From Arthrobacter nitroguajacolicus_D (GTDB lineage Bacteria > Actinomycetota > Actinomycetes > Actinomycetales > Micrococcaceae): a stretch of 64,000 bases of DNA. Under the pieces are notes generated by a model. It was not told where the DNA came from and did not search any database. It worked only from the letters and a program-made list of their open reading frames with translations. Positions 8,124 to 17,212 of this stretch are shown in pieces; within the stretch, counting starts at the first letter, position 1; each line of letters starts with the position of its first letter. The stretch spans positions 310,001 through 374,000 of the forward strand of contig NZ_JAVDSH010000001.1 of NCBI RefSeq assembly GCF_031455195.1, given 5' to 3'. The translations under genes and the position numbers were made by a program.

Positions 8124-8825
8124 GTGAACAGTAGCCACGAAGAACCCCCCGTCTCAGCCGCGCCCCCGCGGGCCGGTGCCGCCGGAGCGGTTGACGGCCG
8201 GGCTGCCCGCTGGCAATCACACCGGGAAGAACGCCGCCGTGAACTCATCAAGGAGGCACGGAGGGCTGTGCACAAGCTGGGCAGTGACTCCTCCATGGAG
8301 GACATCGCAAGCGCAGCCGGCACATCGAAATCCGTTTTCTACCGCTATTTCGGTGACAAGGCAGGGCTCCAGCAGGCAATGGGCGAAGTGGTCCTGGGAC
8401 AAATGCAGCGTCGCATGCAGGAAGCAGCCCAACAGGCCCAGACCCCCCGCGAAGGTTTGCTGGCCATGGTGTCCGCCTATCTTCAAATGGCCGAATCCAG
8501 TCCCAATGTCTACGCCTTCATTACCAGGCTCTCTCCAGGCGAGGCATCCTCGCAGGACGCCATCGCGGCATCCGGTGCACTGGGCAACTTCTTCGAACAG
8601 ATCACCGGGATGATCGCCACACCCATGCGTGAATACCTTGGCGACCAACACGAATCGGTGATCGTCTACTGGCCCACAGCCGCAATCGGTCTCGTCAGGA
8701 ATGCCGGTGAGATGTGGTTGGGAAGCCCCGCGGACAGCGCGAAACCCGATCAGGCAACCATGGCGGGGCAGATCACCGATTGGCTTTGCCTGGGCATTGC
8801 CCCGGCACTCAAGACCACCACCTGA
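8124..8825 (+). CDS. TetR/AcrR family transcriptional regulator
   Basis: A 233-residue repressor with an N-terminal helix-turn-helix of TetR type. The region from RREERRRELIKEA-like residues through MEDIASAAGTSKSVFYRYF (about 34-77) is typical, and a ligand-binding helical domain follows. The GTG at 8124 directly abuts the palindrome and has no Shine-Dalgarno, which suggests a leaderless mRNA; no better start lies downstream before the HTH. It lies between the divergent thiolase operon and the co-directional acyl-CoA oxidase-like gene, so it most likely senses an acyl-CoA and controls both. Comparable regulators of fatty-acid oxidation are FadR/KstR-like TetR proteins. Confidence 0.85.
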   Translation: MNSSHEEPPVSAAPPRAGAAGAVDGRAARWQSHREERRRELIKEARRAVHKLGSDSSMEDIASAAGTSKSVFYRYFGDKAGLQQAMGEVVLGQMQRRMQEAAQQAQTPREGLLAMVSAYLQMAESSPNVYAFITRLSPGEASSQDAIAASGALGNFFEQITGMIATPMREYLGDQHESVIVYWPTAAIGLVRNAGEMWLGSPADSAKPDQATMAGQITDWLCLGIAPALKTTT

Positions 8826-8871
8826 CACCAGCAATGACTCATCAGTTGTCGGAACCAAAGAAGGAAGCAAC

Positions 8872-10974
8872 ATGACTGAAGTAGTGGACAAGGCCTCATC
8901 AGCCCAGAAATCCTCCGGCCGCGACGACGCCGCCACCGCTGCCACTGAACCCGTGGTGGACGTCGCCGCGCTCGGGGAGCAGCTCCTTGGCAAATGGGCC
9001 CATATCCGCCATGAGGCCCGCAAAGTGGCAGGGAACCCGGCGGTGCAAAAGATTGAAGGGCTGCACCACACTGAGCATCGCGCCCGCGTCTTTGAACAAT
9101 TAAAATTCCTGGTGGACAACAACACCGTCCACCGCGCCTTCCCTACCCGCCTGGGCGGCTCTGACGACCACGGCGGCAACATTGCAGGCTTCGAGGAAAT
9201 CGTCACCGCCGATCCCTCCCTGCAGATCAAAGCCGGCGTGCAGTGGGGCCTCTTCGGCTCCGCCGTGATGCACCTCGGCACCGCGGAACACCAGGACAAG
9301 TGGCTCCCCGGCATCATGAGCCTGGAGATACCCGGCTGCTTCGCCATGACGGAAACAGGCCATGGCTCGGACGTTGCCAGCATTGCCACCACCGCCACTT
9401 ACGACGAAGCAAGCCAGGAATTCGTCATCAACACGCCCTTCCGTGCGGCTTGGAAGGACTACATCGGCAACGCCGCCACCGACGGCCTTGCCGCCGTCGT
9501 TTTCGCCCAGCTGATCACCAGGAAGGTCAACCATGGCGTCCACGCTTTCTACGTGGAACTGCGCGACCCGGCGACCAAGGAATTCCTGCCCGGTATCGGC
9601 GGCGAGGACGACGGCATCAAGGGTGGCCTGAACGGCATCGACAACGGCCGGCTGCACTTCACCGACGTACGGATTCCCCGAACCAACCTGTTGAACCGGT
9701 ACGGCGACGTGGCCGCGGACGGCACTTACACCTCCACTATCGAGAGCCCGGGGCGTCGCTTCTTCACCATGTTGGGCACCTTGGTCCAAGGACGCGTTTC
9801 GCTGGACGGCGCTGCGGTTGCGGCAAGCAAGCTCGCGCTCAAGACAGCGATCCAGTACGCCACTGAGCGCCGCCAGTTCAATGCCTCCTCCGCCACGGAC
9901 GAGGAAGTGCTGTTGGACTACCAGCGGCACCAGCGCCGCCTGTTCACCAGGCTGGCCACAACGTACGCGGCCAGCTTCGCGCACGAACAGCTGCTGCAGA
10001 AATTCGACGACGTCTTCTCCGGGGCGCACGACACCGATGCTGACCGGCAGGACCTGGAAACGCTTGCCGCCGCACTCAAGCCGCTCAGCACCTGGCATGC
10101 CCTGGACACGCTGCAGGAGTGCCGTGAAGCATGTGGCGGTGCCGGCTTCCTGATCGAGAACCGCTTTGCTTCCCTGCGCGCGGACCTGGACGTGTATGTC
10201 ACGTTCGAGGGCGACAACACCGTCCTGCTGCAACTGGTGGCAAAGCGCCTGTTGGCTGATTACGCCAAGGAATTCCGCAGTGCTGACTTCGGCGTCCTTG
10301 CCCGCTACGTGGTGGATCAGGCAGCTGGGGTGGCCCTGCACAGGACGGGCTTGCGGCAGGTTGCCCAGTTCGTTGCAGACACTGGCTCGGTGCAGAAGGC
10401 TGCTCTGGCTTTGCGGGACGAAGAAGGCCAGCGGACACTGCTCGCCGATCGGGTCCAGTCCATGGTGGCTGAGGTGGGTGCCGCGCTGAAGGGTGCCAAC
10501 AAGCTTCCCCAGCACCAGGCCGCGGCGCTGTTCAACCAGCACCAGCACGAACTCATCGAAGCGGCGCAAGCACACGCTGAACTCCTGCAGTGGGAAGCTT
10601 TCACCGAGGCCCTCCCCCACGTTGCCGACGAGGGAACCAAGCGCGTCCTGACCTGGCTGCGGGACCTGTTCGGCTTGTCGCTGATCGAGAAGCACCTCTC
10701 CTGGTACCTCATGAACGGCCGGCTGTCCATGCAGCGTGGACGGACCGTGGGCACTTACATCAACCGCCTGCTGGTCAAGATCCGCCCCCACGCACTGGAC
10801 CTCGTTGATGCCTTCGGATACGGTCCCGAACACCTGCGCGCTGCCATCGCCACCGGTGCCGAAGCTACCCGGCAGGACCAGGCCCGCGATCATTTCCGCG
10901 AGCAGCGTGCCAGCGGCACCGCTCCGGCTGACGAGAAAGCCCTGCTTGCCCTGAAGGCAGCCAAAGCCCGTTAG
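8872..10974 (+). CDS. Acyl-CoA oxidase/dehydrogenase (ACOX-like, long form)
   Basis: A 700-residue flavoprotein of the peroxisomal acyl-CoA oxidase type rather than the usual 380-residue dehydrogenase. Visible marks are TETGHGSDV in the FAD beta domain (about 160), the REACGG motif, and the catalytic-Glu block TFEGDNTV (about 446), followed by a second long helical domain. The ATG at 8872 has AAGGAAG upstream; the longer frame from 8701 overlaps tetR. It is 46 bp downstream of tetR and may be co-transcribed with it. Whether it passes electrons to O2 or to ETF cannot be read from sequence. It would supply the first oxidation step for the divergent hydratase/reductase/thiolase set. Confidence 0.88.
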   Translation: MTEVVDKASSAQKSSGRDDAATAATEPVVDVAALGEQLLGKWAHIRHEARKVAGNPAVQKIEGLHHTEHRARVFEQLKFLVDNNTVHRAFPTRLGGSDDHGGNIAGFEEIVTADPSLQIKAGVQWGLFGSAVMHLGTAEHQDKWLPGIMSLEIPGCFAMTETGHGSDVASIATTATYDEASQEFVINTPFRAAWKDYIGNAATDGLAAVVFAQLITRKVNHGVHAFYVELRDPATKEFLPGIGGEDDGIKGGLNGIDNGRLHFTDVRIPRTNLLNRYGDVAADGTYTSTIESPGRRFFTMLGTLVQGRVSLDGAAVAASKLALKTAIQYATERRQFNASSATDEEVLLDYQRHQRRLFTRLATTYAASFAHEQLLQKFDDVFSGAHDTDADRQDLETLAAALKPLSTWHALDTLQECREACGGAGFLIENRFASLRADLDVYVTFEGDNTVLLQLVAKRLLADYAKEFRSADFGVLARYVVDQAAGVALHRTGLRQVAQFVADTGSVQKAALALRDEEGQRTLLADRVQSMVAEVGAALKGANKLPQHQAAALFNQHQHELIEAAQAHAELLQWEAFTEALPHVADEGTKRVLTWLRDLFGLSLIEKHLSWYLMNGRLSMQRGRTVGTYINRLLVKIRPHALDLVDAFGYGPEHLRAAIATGAEATRQDQARDHFREQRASGTAPADEKALLALKAAKAR

Positions 10975-11024
10975 CAGTACTCCGTTGACAGGCCGTGAAC
11001 AGTTGCGGAACCTTTGTTAACGCC

Positions 11025-11062
11025 CGACGGCGCCGTCCCCACCAAAGGGGGCGGCGCCGTCG
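11025..11062. terminator. Convergent terminator hairpin
   Basis: Arms CGACGGCGCCGTCCCC and GGGGGCGGCGCCGTCG form a 16-bp stem with one wobble and a short loop. It sits between the convergent acyl-CoA oxidase-like gene and glgA. A U-run is weak. Confidence 0.65.
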
Positions 11063-11092
11063 TGGTTTGGACTGCTGGTTGGACGCTGTGCC

Positions 11093-12289
11093 TCAGTGCA
11101 GGACCGAGCGGTACACCTCAAGGGTCGTTTCGGTGATGGACTCCCAGGAGAAGTGCTCCTCCGCCCTGCGCCGTCCCGCAATACCCATTTCACGGGCACG
11201 GGCCGGGTCAGCGACCACCTGGTTCAAGGCTGCAGCGAAATCGCTGACGAACTTTTCCGGATCCAGAGGAGTGCCGGTGCCGTCGGTGACCTGTTCCAGC
11301 TGGACCAGCAGGCCGGTTTCCCCGTGCTGGACCACCTCGGGGATGCCGCCGGTTGCGCTGGCCACCACGGCTGCGCCGCAGGCCATGGCCTCAAGGTTCA
11401 CGATGCCCAGGGGCTCGTAGATCGAAGGGCATGCGAAGGCGGTGGCATGGCTGAGGACCTGGATCAGTTCCCGCCGCGGGAGCATCCGCTCAATCAGGAC
11501 CACGCCTTCGCGTTTGGTCTGAAGCTCCTCAATCAGGCGGGCAGTTTCCGCAGCCAGCTCCGGGGTGTCCGCGGCACCGAGGCACAGCACCAGCTGGACA
11601 TCGTCCGGCAAGCTCGATGCGGCGCGAAGCAGGTAGGGAACACCCTTCTGGCGCGTATTGCGCCCCACGAACACGACGCTCGGTTTGGCAGGATCGATCC
11701 CCAGGGCGCGGATCGCATCGTCTTCTTCGTCACGCTCCCACAGCGAGACGTCGATGCCGTTATGGACCACGCGGACCTTGTCAGGATCCACATTGGGGTA
11801 GCTGCGAAGGATGTCCTGGCGCATGCCGTCGGAAACGGCGATGATGGCCGCGGCGGCCTCGTAAGCGGTCTTTTCCACCCAAGAGGACAACGCATAGCCG
11901 CCCCCTAGCTGCTCAGCCTTCCACGGCCGGAGCGGCTCCAGGCTGTGGGCGCTGAGGACATGCGGAATGCCGTGGAGCAGCGAAGCGAGGTGGCCGGCCA
12001 TGTTGGCGTACCAGGTGTGCGAGTGGACGAGGTCCGCTCCCGCAATGTCCGGAACGATCCTTAGGTCCACGCCCAGGGTCTGAATCGCAGCGTTGGCGTC
12101 GCCAAGGTCTTCGGGTGTCGCGTAGGACGCCACCGTCGCCCCATGGTAGTCGGCATCACGGGGCGCGCCGAACGCCCGGACGTGAAGGTCGACGTGCTTT
12201 GCCAGCACCCGGCTGAGCTCGGCAACGTGGACACCGGCACCGCCATAAATTTCCGGAGGGAATTCTTTAGTCACAATGTCTATTCGCAC
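11093..12289 (-). CDS. glgA: Glycogen synthase (actinobacterial GT4 type)
   Basis: A 398-residue retaining GT-B glycosyltransferase that uses ADP-glucose for alpha-1,4-glucan or, in related actinobacteria, maltose-1-phosphate synthesis. Evidence is the N-terminal TKEFPPEIYGGAGVHV block (7-22), VFVGRNTRQKG at the domain junction (about 205) and the E-x7-E element YEPLGIVNLEAM (about 290). Length is that of the short actinobacterial GlgA (GlgM-like), not the 480-residue enterobacterial form. The GTG at 12289 matches the family start; a TTG three codons earlier is possible. It is divergent from glgC across about 100 bp. Confidence 0.9.
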   Translation of the reverse strand: MRIDIVTKEFPPEIYGGAGVHVAELSRVLAKHVDLHVRAFGAPRDADYHGATVASYATPEDLGDANAAIQTLGVDLRIVPDIAGADLVHSHTWYANMAGHLASLLHGIPHVLSAHSLEPLRPWKAEQLGGGYALSSWVEKTAYEAAAAIIAVSDGMRQDILRSYPNVDPDKVRVVHNGIDVSLWERDEEDDAIRALGIDPAKPSVVFVGRNTRQKGVPYLLRAASSLPDDVQLVLCLGAADTPELAAETARLIEELQTKREGVVLIERMLPRRELIQVLSHATAFACPSIYEPLGIVNLEAMACGAAVVASATGGIPEVVQHGETGLLVQLEQVTDGTGTPLDPEKFVSDFAAALNQVVADPARAREMGIAGRRRAEEHFSWESITETTLEVYRSVLH

Positions 12290-12388
12290 GCTAACCAACG
12301 TAGTCGTTCCGGCGTATGTGTTCTAGTGTGAAAGAGTCCGGAAAATCGGACTTTTGGGGGCTACGAAGACGTACGGGGAGCAGTGACC

Positions 12389-13795
12389 ATGGCGTTGAAG
12401 AAAGTTTTGGCAATCGTATTGGCAGGCGGAGAGGGCAACCGACTCATGCCGCTGACGGCGGACCGGGCCAAGCCTGCGGTTCCGTTTGCCGGCGGCTACC
12501 GGCTAATTGACTTTGCACTATCCAATCTCGTCAACTCGGGATATTTGAAAATTGTTGTGCTGACGCAGTACAAATCCCATAGCCTTGACCGCCACATCTC
12601 GGAAACCTGGCGCATGTCCACGCAGTTGGGCCGCTACGTGGCGTCCGTTCCGGCGCAGCAGCGCGTGGGCAAGAGCTGGTTCCTTGGCAGCGCCAACGCC
12701 ATCTACCAATCGCTGAACCTCATCCATGACGACGCCCCGGACATCGTGGTAGTGGTCGGCGCTGACCACGTATACCGCATGGACTTCTCCCAAATGGTGG
12801 AGCAGCACATCGCCAGCGGAGCCAAGGCCACTGTGGCCGCGGTCCGTCAGCCGCTGAACATGGCCAACCAGTTCGGCGTCATCGAGGTGGACCAGAACGA
12901 TCCCCAGAAGATCGCCGCCTTCGTGGAGAAGCCTGCCAGCACCCCCGGGCTCGCAGCCGACCCCACGCAGTTCCTGGCCTCCATGGGTAACTACGTCTTC
13001 GACGCCGATGCGTTGGTTGAGGCCTTGCACGTTGACGCGGAGCGGCTCGACACCAAACACGACATGGGCGGCGACATCATTCCCTATTTCGTGGATCAGG
13101 GCGAAGCCGGCGTGTACGACTTCACCCTTAATGACATCCCCGGTGCTACGGAACGGGATCGTACCTATTGGCGCGACGTCGGTACCATCGACTCGTTCTA
13201 CGACGCCCACATGGACCTCATCTCCCCTGTCCCCGTCTTCAACCTGTACAACTCCGAATGGCCCATTTACACCCGCCAGAGCATTTCCCCGCCCGCAAAG
13301 TTCGTTCGGGGCGAAAACAACACGGTGGGCACTGCCCTCGATTCCATCGTGGCCAGCGGCGTCGTCATTTCCGGTGGCATCGTTGAGGGATCCGTCCTCT
13401 CCAACGACGCGTACGTGGCGGCAGGAAGCCGCGTCCAGGACTCCGTCCTCATGGACAAGGTCCGTGTGGGTGAAGGTGCCGTGATCAAGCGCGCCATCCT
13501 GGATAAGAACGTCAAGGTCCCCGCTGGTGCTGCCATTGGCTTGGACCCCGAGCTGGACAGGGCCCGCGGGTACAAAGTCACGGAGTCCGGCATCACGGTC
13601 CTCGCCAAGGGCCAGGTGGTCCCGGAGCCAGGCGAAGCGGAACTCGCACTTTCCGCCCAGCATCGCCGCAGCCTTCCGGAAGCCGTCAAGGCAGCCACCC
13701 ACCACGATCCCGATATCCGAGACTCCGCTGAAAAGGTGGCCGCCGGAATACAGGCCCGCGTGGCGGACGCTGCTTCCCAGGGAGCCGCGCACTAA
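12389..13795 (+). CDS. glgC: Glucose-1-phosphate adenylyltransferase
   Basis: A 468-residue ADP-glucose pyrophosphorylase making ADP-glucose from glucose-1-phosphate and ATP, the committed step of bacterial glycogen synthesis. It has the nucleotidyltransferase signature LAGGEGNRLMPLT (11-23) with K28 in RAKPA, the metal-binding VGADHVYRMD, and a left-handed beta-helix C-terminal region from about 310. The ATG at 12389 has GGGGAG 8 bp upstream; a GTG two codons earlier is too close to it. Its product feeds the divergent GlgA. The C-terminal tail (last about 40 residues) is Ala/Glu-rich and extends slightly beyond the common length. Confidence 0.95.
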   Translation: MALKKVLAIVLAGGEGNRLMPLTADRAKPAVPFAGGYRLIDFALSNLVNSGYLKIVVLTQYKSHSLDRHISETWRMSTQLGRYVASVPAQQRVGKSWFLGSANAIYQSLNLIHDDAPDIVVVVGADHVYRMDFSQMVEQHIASGAKATVAAVRQPLNMANQFGVIEVDQNDPQKIAAFVEKPASTPGLAADPTQFLASMGNYVFDADALVEALHVDAERLDTKHDMGGDIIPYFVDQGEAGVYDFTLNDIPGATERDRTYWRDVGTIDSFYDAHMDLISPVPVFNLYNSEWPIYTRQSISPPAKFVRGENNTVGTALDSIVASGVVISGGIVEGSVLSNDAYVAAGSRVQDSVLMDKVRVGEGAVIKRAILDKNVKVPAGAAIGLDPELDRARGYKVTESGITVLAKGQVVPEPGEAELALSAQHRRSLPEAVKAATHHDPDIRDSAEKVAAGIQARVADAASQGAAH

Positions 13796-13862
13796 CCCGC
13801 TGGCCGTACGCTGACAGAACCCGAGGCAGGCCGGAGGCTCCCAAGGCTGTAAAATCAGGTCA

Positions 13863-15314
13863 ATGAGCTCCACCGATCTGACGCCTGAAGAGATCCAGGC
13901 CTGCCTCAAGGTTCTGACAACGATCCACGTCTACGACGAAGAGCACCCGGACTACGTTGCTGTCCGGCGTGCCACCGGCAAGATGTTCAAGGCCGTCAAG
14001 CGCCACCGTCGCGTCACCAAGCGCGACTCCATCGCCGAAGCTGACCGTGCCGTTATTGCCCTGACAGCAACGGCCGCCCCGGACCGGATCGACGACGAAA
14101 CCCGGGGCAACAAGCTTGCACCCTCGGCCACAGGCGAGATCGCCGGCCACCTCATCCGTTCACGCCCGTGCTATATCTGCAAAACGCACTACACCCAGGT
14201 GGATGCTTTCTACCACCAGTTGTGCCCGGAATGCGCTGCGTTCAGCCACAGCAAGCGCGATGCCCGCACCGACCTCACTGGCCGAAGGGCGTTGCTTACC
14301 GGCGGCCGCGCGAAGATTGGCATGTACATTGCCCTGCGCCTTCTTCGGGATGGCGCGCACACCACCATCACCACACGCTTCCCCAAGGACGCAGCCCGCC
14401 GCTTTGCTGCGATGGAGGACAGCTCTGAATGGCTGCACCGCCTTCGCATTGTCGGCATTGACCTCCGCGACCCGGCGCAGGTCATGGCGCTGACGGATTC
14501 GCTTGATGAGGCCGGCCCGTTGGACATCATCATCAACAACGCCGCCCAGACCGTGCGACGCTCAGGCAATGCCTACAAACCGTTGGTGGACGCCGAGGAC
14601 GAGCCGTTGCCGGCCGCCCTGGAAGTGGCCAATGGTGGCCCTGAGTTGGTGACGTTCGGCCATGCGCATGACAAGCACCCGCTGGCCCTGGCAAGCAGCG
14701 TCACGGAACACCCGGTGCTGGCTGGAGACGCGATCACGTCCCTGGCGCTCTCCACCGGTTCGGCGTCACTGGAGCGTATCGAATCGGGAACGGCCATTGA
14801 TGCCGGCGGACTTGTTCCGGACTTGGCCGCGATCAACAGCTGGACCCAGGTAGTGGACGAGGTGGATCCCCTTGAGATGCTCGAGGTCCAGTTGTGCAAC
14901 GTCACTGCTCCCTTCCTGCTGGTCAGCCGGCTGCGTGGGGCGATGAAGCGTTCGACGGCGCATCGCAAATACATCGTGAACGTTTCGGCAATGGAAGGGC
15001 AGTTCTCGCGTGCCTACAAGGGCCCCGGGCACCCCCACACCAACATGGCCAAGGCCGCGTTGAACATGATGACCCGAACCAGTGCCCAGGAGATGCTGGA
15101 CTCCGATGGCATCCTCATGACCGCCGTGGACACGGGCTGGATTACGGATGAACGTCCGCATTTCACCAAGGTCAGGCTCATGGAAGAAGGCTTCCATGCT
15201 CCCCTGGACCTGGTGGACGGTGCCGCGCGTGTGTACGACCCCATCGTGATGGGCGAAAAGGGCGAGGACCAGTACGGTGTGTTCCTCAAGGACTACAAAC
15301 CGTCCCCTTGGTAG
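13863..15314 (+). CDS. SDR-family protein with N-terminal Cys4 knuckle and missing catalytic Tyr
   Basis: A 483-residue protein in two parts. Residues 1-135 contain a putative zinc ribbon, CxxC-x14-CxxC (C103, C106, C121, C124). From about 141 there is an SDR Rossmann fold with TGGRAKIG (146-153), an NNAA motif (about 222) and a C-terminal SDR-like end. At the position of the catalytic YxxxK the sequence reads THR-Asn-Met-Ala-Lys (393-397), so the Tyr is Thr while the Lys is kept. A cofactor-binding but non-canonical catalyst, or a regulatory protein, is possible. The ATG has only a weak AGG upstream. It is monocistronic, ending at a strong hairpin. Substrate unknown. Confidence 0.8.
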   Translation: MSSTDLTPEEIQACLKVLTTIHVYDEEHPDYVAVRRATGKMFKAVKRHRRVTKRDSIAEADRAVIALTATAAPDRIDDETRGNKLAPSATGEIAGHLIRSRPCYICKTHYTQVDAFYHQLCPECAAFSHSKRDARTDLTGRRALLTGGRAKIGMYIALRLLRDGAHTTITTRFPKDAARRFAAMEDSSEWLHRLRIVGIDLRDPAQVMALTDSLDEAGPLDIIINNAAQTVRRSGNAYKPLVDAEDEPLPAALEVANGGPELVTFGHAHDKHPLALASSVTEHPVLAGDAITSLALSTGSASLERIESGTAIDAGGLVPDLAAINSWTQVVDEVDPLEMLEVQLCNVTAPFLLVSRLRGAMKRSTAHRKYIVNVSAMEGQFSRAYKGPGHPHTNMAKAALNMMTRTSAQEMLDSDGILMTAVDTGWITDERPHFTKVRLMEEGFHAPLDLVDGAARVYDPIVMGEKGEDQYGVFLKDYKPSPW

Positions 15315-15325
15315 AGAAGTGTGAG

Positions 15326-15370
15326 TACAGCAAAGGCCCTTAAGTGTTCGTCTTAAGGGCCTTTGCTGTA
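15326..15370. terminator. Bidirectional terminator, perfect 19-bp hairpin
   Basis: Arms 15326-15344 and 15352-15370 are perfectly complementary with a 7-nt loop. It separates the SDR-like gene from the convergent transglutaminase gene 11 bp beyond. Confidence 0.85.
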
Positions 15371-15380
15371 CATAAAACTC

Positions 15381-16232
15381 CTACGCGAGGCGGGTGATCT
15401 CCACCGAGACCGAAAGGCCCGAGCCTCCGCCACCTGACAGGATGCCCTTCAGCGGAGGCACATCGCGATAGTCGCGTCCCCTCGCTACGGTCACATGGTA
15501 ATCACCGGCAGGCTTGTGGTTGGTCGGGTCCCAACTGCGCCATTCGCCGTCCCACCACTCCAACCAGGCGTGTGACTGCCCGGCCACTGTTTCGCCGATA
15601 TCCGCCGAGGACCGCGGGTGGATGTAGCCGGAAACGTAGCGTGCCGGAATCCCGCTGCAGCGCAGGGCTCCGATGGCAAGATGCGCCAGGTCCTGGCACA
15701 CGCCCTGGCGCTGGGACCACGCCTGCTCGGCATTCGTCGTCACGCCGGTGGTGCCCTTCATGTACGTCATTTCACCAGCCATCCAGGCGAACACGGCCAG
15801 GGCCGCCTCGTGTGGGTTTTTACCTTCGACAATGCCGGGAACAATGTCCAGCACTTCTTCGCCGGGGCCGCTCAGCCGGGACTGGGGCAGCCAGTCACTG
15901 AATTCGTCCTGGATCTTGTCCGAGGCGATGACGTCCCAGCCGACAATGTCGTCCTCCGTTGCCACCCGTTCCGTACGGTGCACTTCCACCGTGGCAGTTG
16001 CAAGCACTTCGAGGCTCTCGTGCGGCATCTGCATATCGAACGCCGTGACCCGGGTGCCCCAATAGTCACGGTAGGTGCTGACGGAGGCCTGGTTCGGCGA
16101 CACTTTGAGGGACGCCTCCAGGACCACCTGCTGGCCGTCCGTCAAGGGGGTCATCCGGGCCTCGTTGTAGGACAGGGTCACGCGGCGGTTGTACTTGTAG
16201 GCCGTCTTGTGGACGATGCTCAGCCGGGTCAT
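15381..16232 (-). CDS. Transglutaminase-like cysteine peptidase family protein
   Basis: A 283-residue protein with the bacterial transglutaminase N-terminal beta domain (1 to about 90) and a transglutaminase core. The Cys-His-Asp triad is visible as C179 (GVCQDLAH), H221 (SHAWLEW) and D235 (SWDPTN). There is no signal peptide. Bacterial members act as peptidases or amide-bond cleaving/forming enzymes. The ATG overlaps the stop of the alpha-E gene (ATGA), and the third partner is a circularly permuted ATP-grasp; this trio is widely conserved and predicted to build or process a peptide-like product. Last gene of the operon, closed by the hairpin at 15326-15370. Confidence 0.9.
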   Translation of the reverse strand: MTRLSIVHKTAYKYNRRVTLSYNEARMTPLTDGQQVVLEASLKVSPNQASVSTYRDYWGTRVTAFDMQMPHESLEVLATATVEVHRTERVATEDDIVGWDVIASDKIQDEFSDWLPQSRLSGPGEEVLDIVPGIVEGKNPHEAALAVFAWMAGEMTYMKGTTGVTTNAEQAWSQRQGVCQDLAHLAIGALRCSGIPARYVSGYIHPRSSADIGETVAGQSHAWLEWWDGEWRSWDPTNHKPAGDYHVTVARGRDYRDVPPLKGILSGGGGSGLSVSVEITRLA

Positions 16233-17155
16233 GAAACTTCTCCCACCCAGGCATGCTCATCAGCCTGATTGAAGTACTTACGGGAAATGGCATCCGACGC
16301 CTGTGTCACAGCCTTCTGCACACGTTCCATGTGCTCGGGCAATTCAGACATGAGGTCATCGGTGCGGTGGAACTCAAGGAACGTCCGGGCCTGGCCCACG
16401 ATCCGCCGGGCATCGTTGATGAAGCCCACTCGTTGCGCTGACGGATCCAGTTTTGCCAGGCAATCGTCGGCGTCGCGCAGGGCGTAAACGATCGAGCGCG
16501 GGAAGAGCCGGTCCAGGAGCAGGAATTCGGCCGCATGCTGGTCTCCGAAGGCCGCCCGCCGGGTGCGGATGAAGGATTCGTAGGCACCGGCACAGCGCAG
16601 CATGTTGACCCAGGACATGCCGGCCGACTGGACATCACGGGTGGACAGCATGCGGGCGGTCATGTCGGCCCTCTCAAGGGAGCGCCCGAGCACCATGAAC
16701 AGCCAGCTTTCGTCGTGGCTGACAGTCGTGTCGGCCAGGCCGCGCACCATGGCGGTCCGCTCCAGCACCCAGTTGCAGAAACGGTATGTTCCTACGACAT
16801 CCTTTCGGTGCTGGTTAAGGCCGTAGTACGTCGTGTTGAGGCTTTCCCACAGCGATTGGGAGACGGTTTCCCGGGCACGCCGCGCATTCTCACGGGCTGC
16901 CCCGAGGGAGCCGGCGATCGAGGAGGCGCTCTGCTTGTCGTAGGCCAGGGCATGGAGCAGCTCAGGCAGGCCGAAGTCCTCGCTTTGGGGCTTGGCACCC
17001 ATGACGGCGAGCAGTTCCCGCGCGACGCTCCGCTGCTCCTCGAGGGGCAGGTGGTTCAGGCGCTCCAGGTGCACGTCAAGGATCCTGGCAGTACCGTCGG
17101 CGCGTTCTACGTAGCGTCCGATCCAAAAGAGTGACTCAGCAATACGGCTCAGCAT
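16229..17155 (-). CDS. Alpha-E domain-containing protein (DUF403)
   Basis: A 308-residue all-helical protein of the alpha-E (DUF403) family. It begins MLSRIAESLFWIGRYVERAD, a family hallmark, and has repeated helix segments with conserved Arg/Glu. The biochemical role is not established; it always travels with ATP-grasp and transglutaminase genes, so a scaffolding or co-catalytic role in the same pathway is inferred. It overlaps the transglutaminase start by 4 bp and lies 57 bp downstream of the ATP-grasp stop. GAAGGAGGCAC precedes the ATG. Confidence 0.9.
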   Translation of the reverse strand: MLSRIAESLFWIGRYVERADGTARILDVHLERLNHLPLEEQRSVARELLAVMGAKPQSEDFGLPELLHALAYDKQSASSIAGSLGAARENARRARETVSQSLWESLNTTYYGLNQHRKDVVGTYRFCNWVLERTAMVRGLADTTVSHDESWLFMVLGRSLERADMTARMLSTRDVQSAGMSWVNMLRCAGAYESFIRTRRAAFGDQHAAEFLLLDRLFPRSIVYALRDADDCLAKLDPSAQRVGFINDARRIVGQARTFLEFHRTDDLMSELPEHMERVQKAVTQASDAISRKYFNQADEHAWVGEVS

Positions 17156-17212
17156 GGAACTGTGCCTCCTTCACGTGGTGCCTGCAGGAGTTCAAGTGGT
17201 TGGTGGCGGGGT

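Noticed and set aside
9100..10893. A 597-codon minus-strand frame opposite the acyl-CoA oxidase-like gene
   Set aside because: Shadow of the ACOX-like reading frame in GC-rich DNA; no ribosome site or recognisable domain.
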